NCBI RefSeq assembly: GCF_028583425.1
Contig: NC_072793.1
Location: forward strand, 171,407,681-171,471,680
Direction: 5' to 3'
DNA from: Eublepharis macularius
Taxonomy: Eukaryota; Chordata; Lepidosauria; Squamata; Eublepharidae
DNA length: 64,000 bases
Below, in pieces: positions 47,031-64,000 of the stretch. A model generated the notes under the pieces. That model was not told where the DNA came from and ran no database searches. It was given only the letters and a program-made list of their open reading frames with translations. How positions within the stretch are numbered: the first letter of the stretch is position 1; every line of letters begins with the position of its first letter. The translations under genes were made by a program, and so were the position numbers.

Positions 47031-47477
47031 TTATGGCTGAAACCCATGAACATTTCATTATTTTAAAAAAATCTATAAGTGGTGAATTGTAAGGCAGATG
47101 TTCACATGATTTCCCTGTCGCATGACAAAAACTGGGTAAGAATGAGAAGGTCCTGGCAATGTTAAACTTCCAATGTATGTACAAGGAGACATGATATCTT
47201 TTAATAACAAAGTTCTCACAGAAGATGTGCAGTAACCAGAATTATATACAGTTATTAATGTGACCAATAGTTTTTAGCATGGCTGCAATATAAAACCATG
47301 GTTGATTGGTTCTTCCTTTCTGTGTTTAAATTGCTTACTTTGGGGCTTTCAGAAAGCTTTGGGCAGCTGCAGCACTTTTCTTGCCATTTGACATATAAGA
47401 CAACCTCTCTTTTTGTTTGACAACATGCATGGGGGAAGGAAAACCTTGCATTAGAGAAAATACTGTAATAATACTAA

Positions 47478-47645
47478 TGTTGTGGATTTTTCGGGCTATA
47501 TAACCGTGGTCTTGGCATTGTACAACAATGTACAGCACTGTACTGTACAGCATTGTACAGCACAACAATGCCAAGACCACGGCTATACAGCCCAGAAAAT
47601 CCACAACAACCATCGTTCTCTGGCCATGAAAGCCTTCGACAATAC
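47478..47645. mobile_element. Penelope-like end as an imperfect palindrome
   Basis: TTGTGGATTTTTCGGGCTATATAACCGTGGTCTTGGCATTG is inverted at 47569-47609, with a centre of TGTAC repeats. The element ends CCATGAAAGCCTTCGACAATACA. Confidence 0.6.
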
Positions 47646-47806
47646 ATCAATAATACTAATGTTTTCCGCAGTCTCTGCAAAGGAATTGTGGTCAGTCACA
47701 AAAACTCCTGCTGCAATTTGCTTGTTCTGTTCTGTTACAAATCATGACTCTTTTGAGAACTCTGAGCATTTAGATTTTGATTCCTCCATGAGTTCTCAGA
47801 TGTTTT

Positions 47807-52416
<4,610 letters not shown>

Positions 52417-53940
52417 GATGCCCTTACCAAGGGCCAGAGAGTCACCCTTCTCTTCTGCCAATTCCTTTCTCAAGGCAAAGGCAGGCCTCCAACCCGAAGG
52501 GCTCCTGCAAAGGCAATGTGTCATTTTGTGAACTGACTAGGAGTGGGGTGGGGGGTGTTTTGCAAGAAATGGAAGTGATTCTAGCGAGCAACCAGGTCTT
52601 CACCTTCAGGACTGCACAGGAAATTAGAGATGGGGTGACAGCAAGGGGATGCATCAATCCAGGGAGCTCAGAACAAAGTTTTCACCCATAACAAACAAAC
52701 TCCCTCCCTCCCCGCCCCCCTTTCCACTAAAGCTTCCTTGGCTTCACTCGCTTTCCCTACCCTGATCCCCTCTGCATCTGGGAACCAGTCTGAAACCAGT
52801 TTAATCCCATCCAAATGGCAGCTTTATTTAATTTATTTGTTTAATTTGATTTTTATTCCACTCTGCCCGCAAGCAGGCTCAGAGCGGATCGCAACATTTT
52901 AAAATATACAATAAATAGAATAAAATTTTGCAGCAATTTAAATATTACGAACGCATCGATTATAAGACAGCCACGCACATTTTGCTCTAAACCCTCAAAC
53001 TAACTAACCTTTTAAATGCACCAGAAATGGGCTGTTAAGGATCAGTGTGGAAAAACAGCAACCAGACTCAGGCAAAACCCCCAGATGGGTCAGCTGCATG
53101 GGGAGACATCCCTTTGGGATGGAAACCAAGAAGGCATCGCTCAGGCTTATTCTCCTCTGCCCCCGCCTTTTTGCTAGCTATACGGGCTGCACTATGATGA
53201 TCCAGGGGTGTGCCTGCCTGGCATTTTACTCCAAATTCAGCTATAGAATTCCCTCCCCTGCACCCCAATGCACCTGAGACTCACCCACAAAGTCCTTGAA
53301 GGGCAGAGCCAGCTTTGGGGGTGGGTGGGGGGAGACCCTTCAAAGATGCGCGTGTAGCTAGGACAGGAAGTGAACCCTCCTTCCAAGAGGCTGTTCTAGC
53401 CATTCAGACTCTCTCAGTTTAACTCTTAGATGGAAGATCGCCTAGCTGGCACTCTAGGCTAGGGATTCAACATCACTTGCAACCTGAAACTGACTTTCCC
53501 CAGAAGTAAATGGAGATCTGGCCTGGCAAGAGAGATTGCAGAGTGGCTGTTCAGGGAGAGCGGCAAGCTTGCACTCTGAGATTAAAGTACGAAGCTGAAG
53601 TAGGTTCTTTATTCCTAGGGGGGGATAATCTCAGGCATGTGTGTGGCAGGTGCATGTGTATGATTTGCAGTGGTCCAAAGATTATTTTGGGGTACAACTG
53701 CGCCCTGATTCTGTACGTGCATTTGTCCTGAGGGTATCTTGCTTTGGAGCAGTTAGCATAAGAACTGGTCTTTGGACCACGAAACAGCACAGGTCTGCTT
53801 GGAGGGCAGAGTTTCCCAAATGTGGATGTGTTTAGGTGAAGGTATAGAGCTTGTCTGGGAGAACAAAGCTTTTTAAGTAGCTTCAATATTTATGGCTGTA
53901 TTCAAGAATAAGGAGCTAGAAAGTGCAAATAAGAAACTAG
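52417..53940. other. Upstream region of gene D
   Basis: A candidate acceptor TTTGCAG at about 52513 suggests a further 5' exon. 52835-52965 is an L2 3' tail in antisense (CCACTCTGCCCGCAAGCAGGCTCAGAGCGG). No promoter or further gene recognised. Confidence 0.45.
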
Positions 53941-53941
53941 A

Positions 53942-54152
53942 TACAGTTGCCAACTCAAGTTTGAGGGAATTCTCGGAGATTTAGGGACGTTACTTGGAGA
54001 GGGTGGGGTGTGGGGGAGACCACGGTGGGGTATAATCCCCTAAAGTCCATCCACCAAAGACCCATTTTCTCCAGGGGAACGGATCTCTGACAACTGGAGA
54101 TGTTATAATCTGGGAGATCACTAAACCCCACCTGGAGACTGGCAATCCCACT
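53942..54152 (+). repeat. MITE-like repeat with GTTGCCAAC ends, copy 1
   Basis: Starts AGTTGCCAACTC and ends CTGGAGACTGGCAATCCC, with the core CATTTTCTCCAGGGGAACGGATCTCTG. Sister copies are at 57797-57993 and 58832-59034. Short inverted ends and a non-coding body fit a DNA-transposon MITE. Confidence 0.65.
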
Positions 54153-55160
54153 CCTGATTAAAGTTGGTCTTCCTAAAAGGTATTCAATGGTTATTGTTTG
54201 GAGCGCCTATCAGAGGAGAGCTGGGACTTTTCTGTTTTCTGGTTATTCTGGTTATGGTCAGAAATTCAAGTTTGTCCAAACCAGTAAAGAGAACTGTACC
54301 TGATAAATTCTCATCCATCCGGCAGATGTTAAAATGTACTGAAGCCCCATCTGGAAAAAAACATGCCTCACAGCACATGACTTTCACACACATGGAAGTT
54401 CTCCAGCTCAGCTTCGGCCATTTCTGCTTAAAACAGCCCCCATCTCCCTGCTGGGGGAAACAGCACCTGTTTGATTTCTGCGATCAAAGGCGAAAGAAGT
54501 CCTGCTATAAGGGAGAAGAAATGTTGTTGAATTGTGTGGTAAATAAGATTGCAGAAAGGCTTTGTGGGGCCTACAAAACAATTCTACACAGGCCTAATCC
54601 CTTACCTTGGCCTCTCCGCTTGGAATCAAGTGATCTTGATCAAGGGATTTCCTCTTGTCCTGTAGGGTTTTCCTCAGCTCTTGCTGAGAAATTTCTGGGG
54701 CTAAATGCATTAGGACTCCAGAGGCACACCAGTCCCTGCTTCTAACTATCCAATTCTCACATAAAGGCCGGGCAAGAAAGCCTCACAGATGTTTAAATCC
54801 TCTATGAAAAGATGGATCAAAGTATTATCCCTTTCAGTCTAAAAGCGAGAAAATAAGGTTTACACAATTAGAACTGTTTAGAAAGGGTATGTTGTAATCT
54901 GGTGTAATAAAACCTTAAATGCCTCATTTTGAAACAAACTCCAGGCATGGGTGAACCACTGTCCTGGCTTTCCAGAAACGATGCAAAACTGAATTATTCA
55001 AAAAGGCTTTTTACTCAGATAGGAGGGCAGTATTATAGGGAGGGGGTCTCAGAGGCTTCGCTAATGAGTTAGGAACCATAGACTTCACCACTATGTTGCC
55101 TTACATATTATCAGTTGCTTTAAATATATATGCCTATATACTACCTGTGCTTCATGTTGC
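54153..55160. other. Gene-free stretch
   Basis: Contains a 193-codon + frame (54164-54745) starting with a hydrophobic run. It matches no family known to me and has no supporting splice or regulatory context. No repeat recognised. Confidence 0.4.
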
Positions 55161-55869
55161 CAGTTTGGTGTAGTGGTTAAGAGTGTGGAACTGGAGAGCC
55201 GGGTTTGATTCCCCACTCCTCTGCTTGAAGCCAGCTGGGTGACCTTGGGTTAGTCACGGCTCTCTAGAGCTCTCTCAGCCCCACCCACCTTACAGGGTGT
55301 TTATTTATTTATTTATTTAATCACATTTCTAGACCGCCCTCCCCGTCAGACGGGCTCAGGGTGGTTTAACAACAGATTCAAAACAGTAAAAACATTATAA
55401 AAACATTCAAACATCATATCAAAACAATTAAAATTGGCGGGTATAAAATATTAAAATACAGCATTATCCTGCATGGGTGGTGGAAGGTCTTCAGTGGTAT
55501 GGCCAGTGAGAGGACAGCCTAGCCCCCACCAAATGCCCGGTGGAACATCTCCGTCTTGCAGGCCCGGCGGAAAGATAACAAATCCTGCCGGGCCCTAGTT
55601 TCCTCAGACAGAGAGTTCCACCAGGTCGGAGCCAGAACTGAGAAGGCCCTGGCTCTGGTAGAGGCCAGGCGGACCTCCCTGGGGCCAGGGACCATCAGCA
55701 AGTTCTTAGTGGCTGATTGAAGTGACCTCCGGGGAACATATGGGGAGAGTCAGTCCCGAAGGTATGCTTATTGTTGAGGGGATAATAATAACACTTTGTA
55801 AACCACTCTGAGTGGGCATTAAGTTGTCCTGAAGGGCGGTATATAAATCGAACATTATTATTATTATTA
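55161..55869 (+). repeat. tRNA-derived SINE (family 1) interrupted by an L2 3' end
   Basis: SINE halves are 55161-55300 and 55771-55869. Between them an antisense L2 3' end (55301-55770) encodes AFSVLAPTWWNSLSEETRAR and FRRACKTEMFHRAFG on the - strand, with its (AAAT)n tail at the left. Confidence 0.8.
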
Positions 55870-55972
55870 ATGTAAGTCCTAGAATTGATTATGTTCTATT
55901 GGATCCTTGCTAATGCTATATCTTTGCTATATCTCAGTGTCACTGAGAGATCTCTATCTTTTGGTGCTACGC

Positions 55973-56097
55973 CTCTGAAGATGCCAGCCACAGCTGCTGG
56001 CGAAACATCAGGAACTACAATGCCAAGACCACGGCAATACAGCCCGGAAAACCCACAACAACCATCGTTCTCCGGCCGTGAAAGCCTTCGACAATAT
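55973..56097 (+). mobile_element. Penelope-like terminus with hammerhead-like core, second family
   Basis: CTGAAGA (55975), then a 6-bp stem GCCAGC/GCTGGC, then GAAACATCAGG. The end block ACCACGGCAATACAGCCCGG...GTGAAAGCCTTCGACAATA follows, the same as at 44.4 and 47.6 kb. Confidence 0.65.
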
Positions 56098-56100
56098 GTC

Positions 56101-56268
56101 ATTATTATCCCCACAACAAAACACCCTGTGAGGTGGGTGGGGCTGAGAGAGCTCCAGAGAGCTGTGACTAGCCCAAGGTCCCCCAGCTGGCTTCAAGTGG
56201 AGGAGTGGGGAATCAAACCCGGTTCTCCAGATTAGAGTCCCACGCTCTTAACCACTACACCAAACTGG
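56101..56268 (-). repeat. tRNA-derived SINE (family 1), antisense, tail missing
   Basis: Reads ATTATTATCCCCACAAC to ACCACTACACCAAACTGG, the inverse of the 4833 SINE without its last ~80 bp. Confidence 0.8.
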
Positions 56269-57796
56269 TTAACTCAGGAAAGCTGATGCAGGCACATTAG
56301 ACTCCTATTTAATTCTGGGAACTGGCACACCCTGAACAAAGACCACATTATACTGTCCTTTAAATGCCCGAGGAAGTCCATATTCACAAGAATGGGACAA
56401 TTCCTCAGGGTCTGAATTTCCAATAGTGCCTAACAAGTAGAGCTCTTTGTTGTTCTGCGCCCCCTTGAGTTTGCAAGCTGGTATCACCATGCATGTTTAG
56501 GCACCTGTCTACAGTTCAGTTCCAAGTCTCAGCTCAATCTAAGCATTCCTTTTGTAAAGAAGAGAAGGGAAAGGAAAATGCAAAATCAACCAAATTAAAA
56601 TATGTGTTTATTGCAAAATCAACACTTGAAAAATGATGGCGGAATTAAAGTTGTTTTGTATGCACCAGATCCATTCCTCCAGATTGAGCAGAATTACCAG
56701 CAGTCCCCTTGGCTTATATATTTATAGCAAGTGTCAAACCTCTGCAATGTAGCAAATGACACCAAACAGAAAAGGATCTTTGAAAATATGCATCTTGACC
56801 TCTTACCATAATTCTTCTCCCATCAAGCACTAAAAAGGTCAGTCAATTAATACTTTATATCTATCGAGATAGATATGACAATACAAATTTTACCTTTTGA
56901 ACTCACTGCAGCAAATAACTTCCCAAGTCATTGACTTCATTTTATATTTAAAAAGTTACGGAATATCATTATTTTCGTTCTGCCATTATATTCCAATTAA
57001 AATTGTGCATAATGCTTTGAAAAAATGGGTCTTTTATAGGAAAAAAACTGGGATAACTGATGTCTATGGCTTTGAAAGCTAAAATATATAATATACTAAA
57101 CCAACTCTAATATTGCTTCTTGTGTTTTACTGTCACAGATTAAATTACAGCTTTTATGAATGATTAAATTTTAGTACATTTTCAAAAAAAAATATGCATC
57201 TTCACATCCAGATAGTGTGCAAATGCTCAGGCTGCCTGATCGCTGAAAAGATCCTGGCAGAGCACGTTCGAAAAAGAGCTCACCAAGAACAGGGAAAGGT
57301 GAGGAAGTGGGTGGGCCCCAGGAAATAGTGCTTCAATTTGGACACCAGAAACAAAGGAAAAAGTCAGAGTGGGTGCAGACTGGAATAGTTTTATTTGGAG
57401 GTGGTTGTGTCTTGTTTCACTGGCTTCCTACTGCAAGCTGCCTTCCATAATGTCTCTGGAGAGGCAACCTGTAAAACATCAGAATAAATAATAAACACAC
57501 AGCATCCATTTCCTACCTAGTATGTTCACTATAATGCATTTGCAGCATTAAGCTTAAACAGCATGCTGACAAGGAGAGAACGCAGAAGGAAAGAACATAG
57601 AAGAGAACATAGGAGAACATGACGGCATTTAATAGAAACGTTCTCATTCAAAAGCAACAAGAGGACCAGAACTATATACAGAGTCCATCCACAAAGCTAT
57701 ATATAATCAATTGGGTCGTTTCCAAGCTGGCTAGTGATGGTCTCTCACAGATGGCTCAAAGATATTTCTTGAATGAGACTCATCTCACTAGGGCTG
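56269..57796. other. AT-rich gene-free stretch
   Basis: No gene, RNA or known repeat recognised. Short frames of 60-67 codons are not supported. Confidence 0.4.
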
Positions 57797-59034
57797 CCAA
57801 TGCCAGGTTAGGAAATTCCTGAAAGTTTGGAGTTGGGGCCTGGGGAGGGCAGGGGTCAGGGAAGGCCCTCAGCTGGGTATAATGTCAGAGAATCCACCCT
57901 ACAAAGTCACTTTTTGCTCCGTGGAACTGATGTCTGTCACCTGGAGATCAGTTGTCGTTCCAAGAAGTTGGAACCTGGATGTTGGCAACTCTACCCACAC
58001 ATGTTCAAGCAGAGGCTGAGGAAAAGTTTAAAGAAACACAACATAATCCAAAAAGGAAGGGACAAAGCTGAGTTTTTCAGTCAGGGCAAGGAAGGAGCTA
58101 CAGGTATGTGTGTGGGAGAGAGAGTTCTCCCTATCAATGCTACTTTAGTTCGGGGGAAATAGCACTGTTACTCGTATGTTAGGGTAACCAGGCTACGTGG
58201 TGGAGAGTACCCTACAGCCATTGCTGACTTATGGCAACCCCTGGTGGGGTTTTCATGGCAAGAGACTAACAGAGGTGGTTTGCCATTGCCTGCCTCTGCA
58301 GCCCTGGTCTTCGTTGGAGGTCTCCCATCCAATTACCAACCAAGGCCAACCCTGCTTAGCTTCTCAGATCTGAGGAGAGCAGGCTCACCTGGGCTATCCA
58401 GGTCAGGGTGACCAGGGTACATCCCTAAGTTGAAAATGTACAGGCTGAGACACGTGGGTCTGTTCTCCTGGGAGAAGTGCTCGCCTGTAATACAACTGAG
58501 AAAATATAAGAAGAGCCCTGCAGGATTAGACCTGGGGTTGATCTAGTCGCACATTACGTTTCACACAGTGGCCAACCAGTTACCCGAAAAGGTCAGCAGA
58601 CAGGGCAGAGAGGCTAAGGCCTTCCCCTGATGCTGCTTCCCTGCACTGAGTATGAGAGGTTGGCAGCTACTGAAGATGGAGGCTCCCTTCAGTTACCATG
58701 GTGAGCAGCCACTGATGGACCTGATCCTCCACAAATCTGCCCAATGCCCTTTAAGAAGAGCCATCTTAAGCAGTTACACTCTTCTAAGCCTAATGACTTC
58801 AGTGGGCTTAGAAGGGTATAATTCTGTTTAGTTGCCAATTCCAGAGGTTGGGAAATTCCTGGAAATTTGAGGGTGGAATTTGGGCAGGGGATGGAACTCA
58901 GCAAGGATGTGATGTCACAGAGTCCACCCCCCCCCAAAGCTGCCATTTCCTCCAGGGGAACTGATCTCTGTAGGCTGGAAGGCCAGTCATAATTTAGGGA
59001 GAACTCCAGCTCCTGCCTGAAGGTTGGCAACCCT
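57797..59034. repeat. Two MITE-like copies around a 5S-derived SINE
   Basis: MITE copies are at 57797-57993 and 58832-59034 (both end GTTGGCAAC). The 5S-derived SINE is on the - strand at 58222-58420. Read on -, it has GATCTGAGAAGCTAAGCAGG and GGATGGGAGACC, the internal promoter part of 5S rRNA. Confidence 0.75.
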
Positions 59035-59384
59035 ACTTGGGATCAGTGATACCAGAACAGATGACTATGTGTGGGAAAAGTCCGTCTAGATGCTGTACTG
59101 CAGAAAGAAAATTCTGTCCCTCTTCCTCCCAAACAACTATTAGTACAACAATTAGACATGTAGCAAGCAAAGCGGGTACATTACGCTAACATAAAGCCAT
59201 GAAATATCTAATCATTGGAAAACACAAGTAGTAAATAATATTTACACAAAAACAAATATGATGGATCATATCTAAACATCTATCAATCTGTTACACTTAA
59301 TTTCTTACCCTTTTTATAAGGCGCTCAGGGCTTTCCTCTCCTATCACAATTTTTTTGACCTTATCCTTTCTCTGAAGAGCTTAT

Positions 59385-59560
59385 CTAGTTCTTCCCTTCT
59401 CCATTTTATCCTCACAACAACCCTGTGAGGTAGGATAGGCTGAAGGTATGTGACTGGCCTGTGGTCACCCAGTGAGCTTCATGGCTGAGTGGAGACTTTA
59501 AGCTGGGAATCCCTTTAATCAGATACTCTAACCACTACACATCTCTGCTTTTGGTAGGGC
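59385..59560 (-). repeat. SINE (family 2), antisense
   Basis: CTCCATTTTATCCTCACAACAACCCTGTGAGGTAGG and TCTAACCACTACAC mark the family. Confidence 0.65.
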
Positions 59561-60647
59561 TACAAAATTTTTAAGATGACAGCAGCCAGTGAGACATAAA
59601 GCTTAGAAAGACAGGGAAGGGAACCATTAAGACTGTTCATCCGTAGCAATTATTACTGAAAGATATACTTTCTCTGAATGTGGAAGTTCTACTTTGCTGG
59701 CAAGGCTAACAGTTGTGACGAATTTCTTCTTAAAGACATTACCACACTTTGACTTGGTGAACTGCACATGAAGAAATACAGACTGTGTCATGTCACTGGC
59801 AGTGCAATCCTAAGTAGAGTCATATGAGTCCAAGTCCATAGGTTTACACTGGAGTAACTCTATTTAGAATTGCACTGAGAGTAAACCATCATTCCCTTTG
59901 CTTTGCTTTCCCGTTCTTCCTTATGTCTTGATTGTGGGCACAACATATTTTATTTTGGGAAAAGTTTTTTTTTTTACAGTGCCCAGCACCGACGAGGGCT
60001 TTGTCAAATCAGGAGAGAAAGGAGGGCAATCTCTCTGCATCTACTTCTGGCAGAGAGTTTATTCCTCCAGAATACTTAATCAAATCCTGTTTTGGCACTT
60101 CAGACTTTAAAAAGCTTAATCCTTTTAAAAAATCTGCTCTCCTAAAGCATTCCTGCTTTCCTGACATCATCTTTTCTTAATGTACCACCTTTACTAACCA
60201 GCTTTTCTTGCTAGGGTGCCCAAGGTGACATACAATTCCTAACATAATCTCAGCTAGCTAAAAAAAGAACACTGCGATTATTCATCCCCCAAAGACGATG
60301 GGTTGGATCTTGGGCCTCTTGCCCTTCCCCTTTTCTTCCTTAGAGCTCCCAAAGTGTCCAGGTCTGCTTCCTCCATGTTTCGGTTCACACTAGGGGCTGT
60401 CATTCCAGCCTAAAACAGGATTCCATGAGAGAGGCACTTCAGGTTTGGAATGGGAAGCTTTCAGCTAAACAAGGAGCAACCCAAGAAAAAACTAAACTCT
60501 TTTCAATCTTTTGCCTTCTCATTCTACTTTAGATGTTAGTGGGGTGACAAAGGTTGGGGCCTCAACTCTACCCAGGCGAACAACTGCCAAATCCCCCTTT
60601 TATGTTTCTGTGTGTTTTCTCTGAAGTGGTGGTGGAAAGAGTCCTCA

Positions 60648-60842
60648 AGTCAGAGTTGACTTATGGTGACCTCAGTGGGATTTTCATGGCAAGAGACTAA
60701 CAGAGGTGGTTTGCCATTGCCTGCCTCTGCAATCCTGGTCTTGCTTGGAGGTCTCCCATCCAATTACTAACCATGACTGACCCTGCTTAGCTTCTGATAT
60801 CTGACAAGATCAGGCTTGCCTGGGCTGTCCAGGTCAGGGCTT
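60648..60842 (-). repeat. 5S rRNA-derived SINE
   Basis: Contains GGTCTCCCATCCAATTACTAACC and CCCTGCTTAGCTTCTGATATCTG, the inverse of 5S rRNA internal promoter sequence. Its 3' part, GGCAATGGCAAACCACCTCTG on -, is shared with the 58.2 kb copy. Confidence 0.8.
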
Positions 60843-62077
60843 TCTCTGAAGTAAATCCTATTTAATGCAATGGGGCTTACTTACAAGGCAATCCTGCACT
60901 CACTTAACCCACTGATACTTTATTGTGAATGAAACTATTCAGAGGTTCTAAATTCATTATACCTAACTCTCCTTGTGCAGCTATAAGTTTTAAGATTAAT
61001 GTTTATCATTCGTGAAGCTTTAATCTGCAATCAGATAGTTGCGTTCTCACATTCACATACAAATTGGGAATAACTTTGCACGTGCAATAAATATTTCAAC
61101 AAATTCCACATTAATAGGTGCATTAGGTACATTTTTGCTTGGATAACTTAAGTAAAAGTTAAGAAGTAGGCAAACTTGGAGTTAAAAACAATAGCTGCCA
61201 GAAACCTATAGTCCAAAATTAATGCATCAATAGATCAATGCACCACCATACCAAGTAAATTTGAATTTGTGGGTCACCAAATCAAAAAGGAAGGTTTTAG
61301 TGTTGGGTGGGAGAGGCTCCGGGATTGCAAAGGAACAGTCTTGGGGGCTGCTATTGCTTTCTGGGAGTTAGCACAGCCTGGCTGACTGGTAACATGCTCT
61401 TTTGAGCTCAGTTTGTACATTTGAAAAGACTCTCTCGTCCCAAAGTGAATAACCCAGTCACGCAATCTGTGGCTTGCCTTGCCATTTGGAGAAACAGGGG
61501 AACATGTAACAATAACATAAATTAATGATGAAATGGAAATGAGCAATGAAAATAGTTCAAATCAGATAGGAAAGATCTTTAAATAGTTCAAATTTTGATA
61601 CTCTTTTCTTTCTTTGCAATGGCAGCTGTAGCCACGGATCTGTTCTCCTGGTAATAGGTACTTCGCTATTTACTGTGACGTATGGTGTATTCCTTGCAAG
61701 TAACTGCACAAATGTCTAATACCAACATTTCTCTGCCATCTTGTAAACTGTAGGATCCAACTCACGTTCATTGCCCTGCCACACTCATTAGCTTAATTTG
61801 TATATTTCGAGTGTACAAAGACATTTTTAACACACTGAAAATGTATACAGTTTTTCCCATGCTTAGAGTCTCCATTTCATATTAAGGGTTGATTGGTCAG
61901 AAAAGCTGATAAGCTATATTTTTCCTCCATAGGTGTGAATTCACAATCTGATCCATCGCAAAAAATTGTGCTACCATTTTGGGGGGGTATACACCGATTT
62001 GTGGATTCAAGATCTTCCAACACATTAAGAACTTAGGACTTGGTGAGTGCTTTAATAATTTTAAGGACTGAGTAACC
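60843..62077. other. 3' side of gene E; no further gene seen
   Basis: AT-rich sequence with no recognised gene. About 60848-60900 resembles the small AATCCTA repeat also at 46615-46700 and 59808-59880. Confidence 0.4.
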
Positions 62078-63280
<1,203 letters not shown>

Positions 63281-63599
63281 TCAAGTCAGAATACAAATCA
63301 AATTGAGAGAGTCCATTCATAGGGGAAATGGATACTAAACATACTGGTGGACATACTGGTGTAGTGTAGAGAAATGGAGCTTGCTCACATAAACCCAGAC
63401 TCTGATACCTGTTCAGAGCGAGCCTCAGTGGTAAAATATCCATCTTGAAGAGACATGTATTGGTTTAATTAGACCTTCTTTAAAATCTTGTGCCAGGAGG
63501 TTCTGGATTCTCTGTGTTTTAACTAACACTTCTACAAAATTGTCCAGGAGATTTCAGCCTTCATGTGCTGACTTGCGTTATATCATTGGCATTGTCCTA

Positions 63600-63835
63600 T
63601 TATTTCTTTACTTCGTTTATACCCTGCCTTTCTCCCCAATGGGAAACCAAAGCAGCTGACATCATGCTCCTCTCCTCCATCCAGTTTATCCTCACAACAG
63701 CCCTGTGAGGTAGGTTAGGCTGTGAGTATGTGATGGGCCCAAGGTCAATCAGTGAGCGTCCATGGTTGAGTGGAGAGTCAAACTTGGGTCTCCCAGATCC
63801 TAGTCCAAAACTCTAACCACTACATCACACAATCA
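63600..63835 (-). repeat. SINE (family 2), antisense, in intron of gene E
   Basis: TATACCCTGCCTTTCTCCCCAATGGG, CTCACAACAGCCCTGTGAGGTAGG and CTCTAACCACTACATC are the family 2 landmarks. Confidence 0.7.
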
Positions 63836-64000
63836 CAGCAAACAAAATAACTGGATTTTTCTTTCTCCCAGGCATTTTACATCCCTGTTTTTTTGTTTTT
63901 TTTTAAATCTGTATCCTCTTTTGGGTAGTTTTCCTCCATGGTGATCACTGCTTCTAACCAAATGTGTGCCTTCCAACAGTTGACAACTCTACCTCTGGCA

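Noticed and set aside
54164-54745. 193-codon + frame with hydrophobic N-terminus
   Set aside because: No recognised domain, no splice or promoter support, and no counterpart in the window. Left as unsupported.
58222-58420. 5S rRNA gene
   Set aside because: Only the internal promoter part resembles 5S rRNA, followed by a SINE body shared with other copies; it is a SINE.

Overview
The window is vertebrate nuclear DNA, most likely from a squamate reptile (a lizard, possibly a gecko). Three things point there: large intron-bearing KRAB and SCAN C2H2 zinc-finger genes; Bov-B (RTE), L2, L1, Penelope-like and Helitron relics side by side; and tRNA-derived and 5S-derived SINEs of squamate style. Nothing prokaryotic is present. 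The species itself cannot be read from the sequence.

Left part (about 0.4-42.2 kb, + strand): one ancestral unit of roughly 13 kb is present three times head to tail. Unit A covers about 0.4-13.96 kb, unit B 15.9-26.9 kb and unit C 33.8-42.2 kb. Each unit starts with the same relic of a Helitron helicase C-terminus. A GC/CpG-rich 5' region follows, then a tiny start-codon exon (M-Q/P-P-A/I-K/Q), a 127-nt KRAB-A exon, a 93-nt KRAB-B exon, and a single exon with the whole C2H2 finger array. All junctions join in frame, giving predicted proteins of 681 aa (gene A), 518 aa (gene B) and 710 aa (gene C). Unit A is special: its start/KRAB-A/KRAB-B module is tandemly duplicated (3.1-4.3 kb and 6.0-7.2 kb) in front of one finger exon, so two alternative N-termini are possible.

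Middle (42.2-47.8 kb): an orphan KRAB-A exon on the - strand (42,553-42,679) that is not in the obvious reading frames, an L2 3' end, Penelope-like (PLE) ends arranged as hairpins, and a 1.2-kb solo LTR that has split a SINE.

Right part (47.8-64 kb, - strand): a complete SCAN-KRAB-zinc-finger gene (52,416-47,807; five coding exons, 582 aa, 9 fingers), and the last exon of a close paralogue with 11 fingers (63,231-62,078) whose upstream exons lie beyond the window. The two gene groups converge.

The rest is a deep layer of mobile-element fossils. The most informative is a non-autonomous Helitron with an internal ~50-bp minisatellite. One copy (21,496-22,388) has a clean empty site in the paralogous units plus the family's 3' hairpin and CTAG end. 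Several copies carry a CTCF-like motif in their 5' end. PLE 3' ends repeatedly show a hammerhead-ribozyme-like core. Because the units are paralogues, many insertions can be dated relative to the duplications. The biology is a KRAB/SCAN zinc-finger cluster, a class of genes thought to silence transposons, expanding inside a transposon-dense region.
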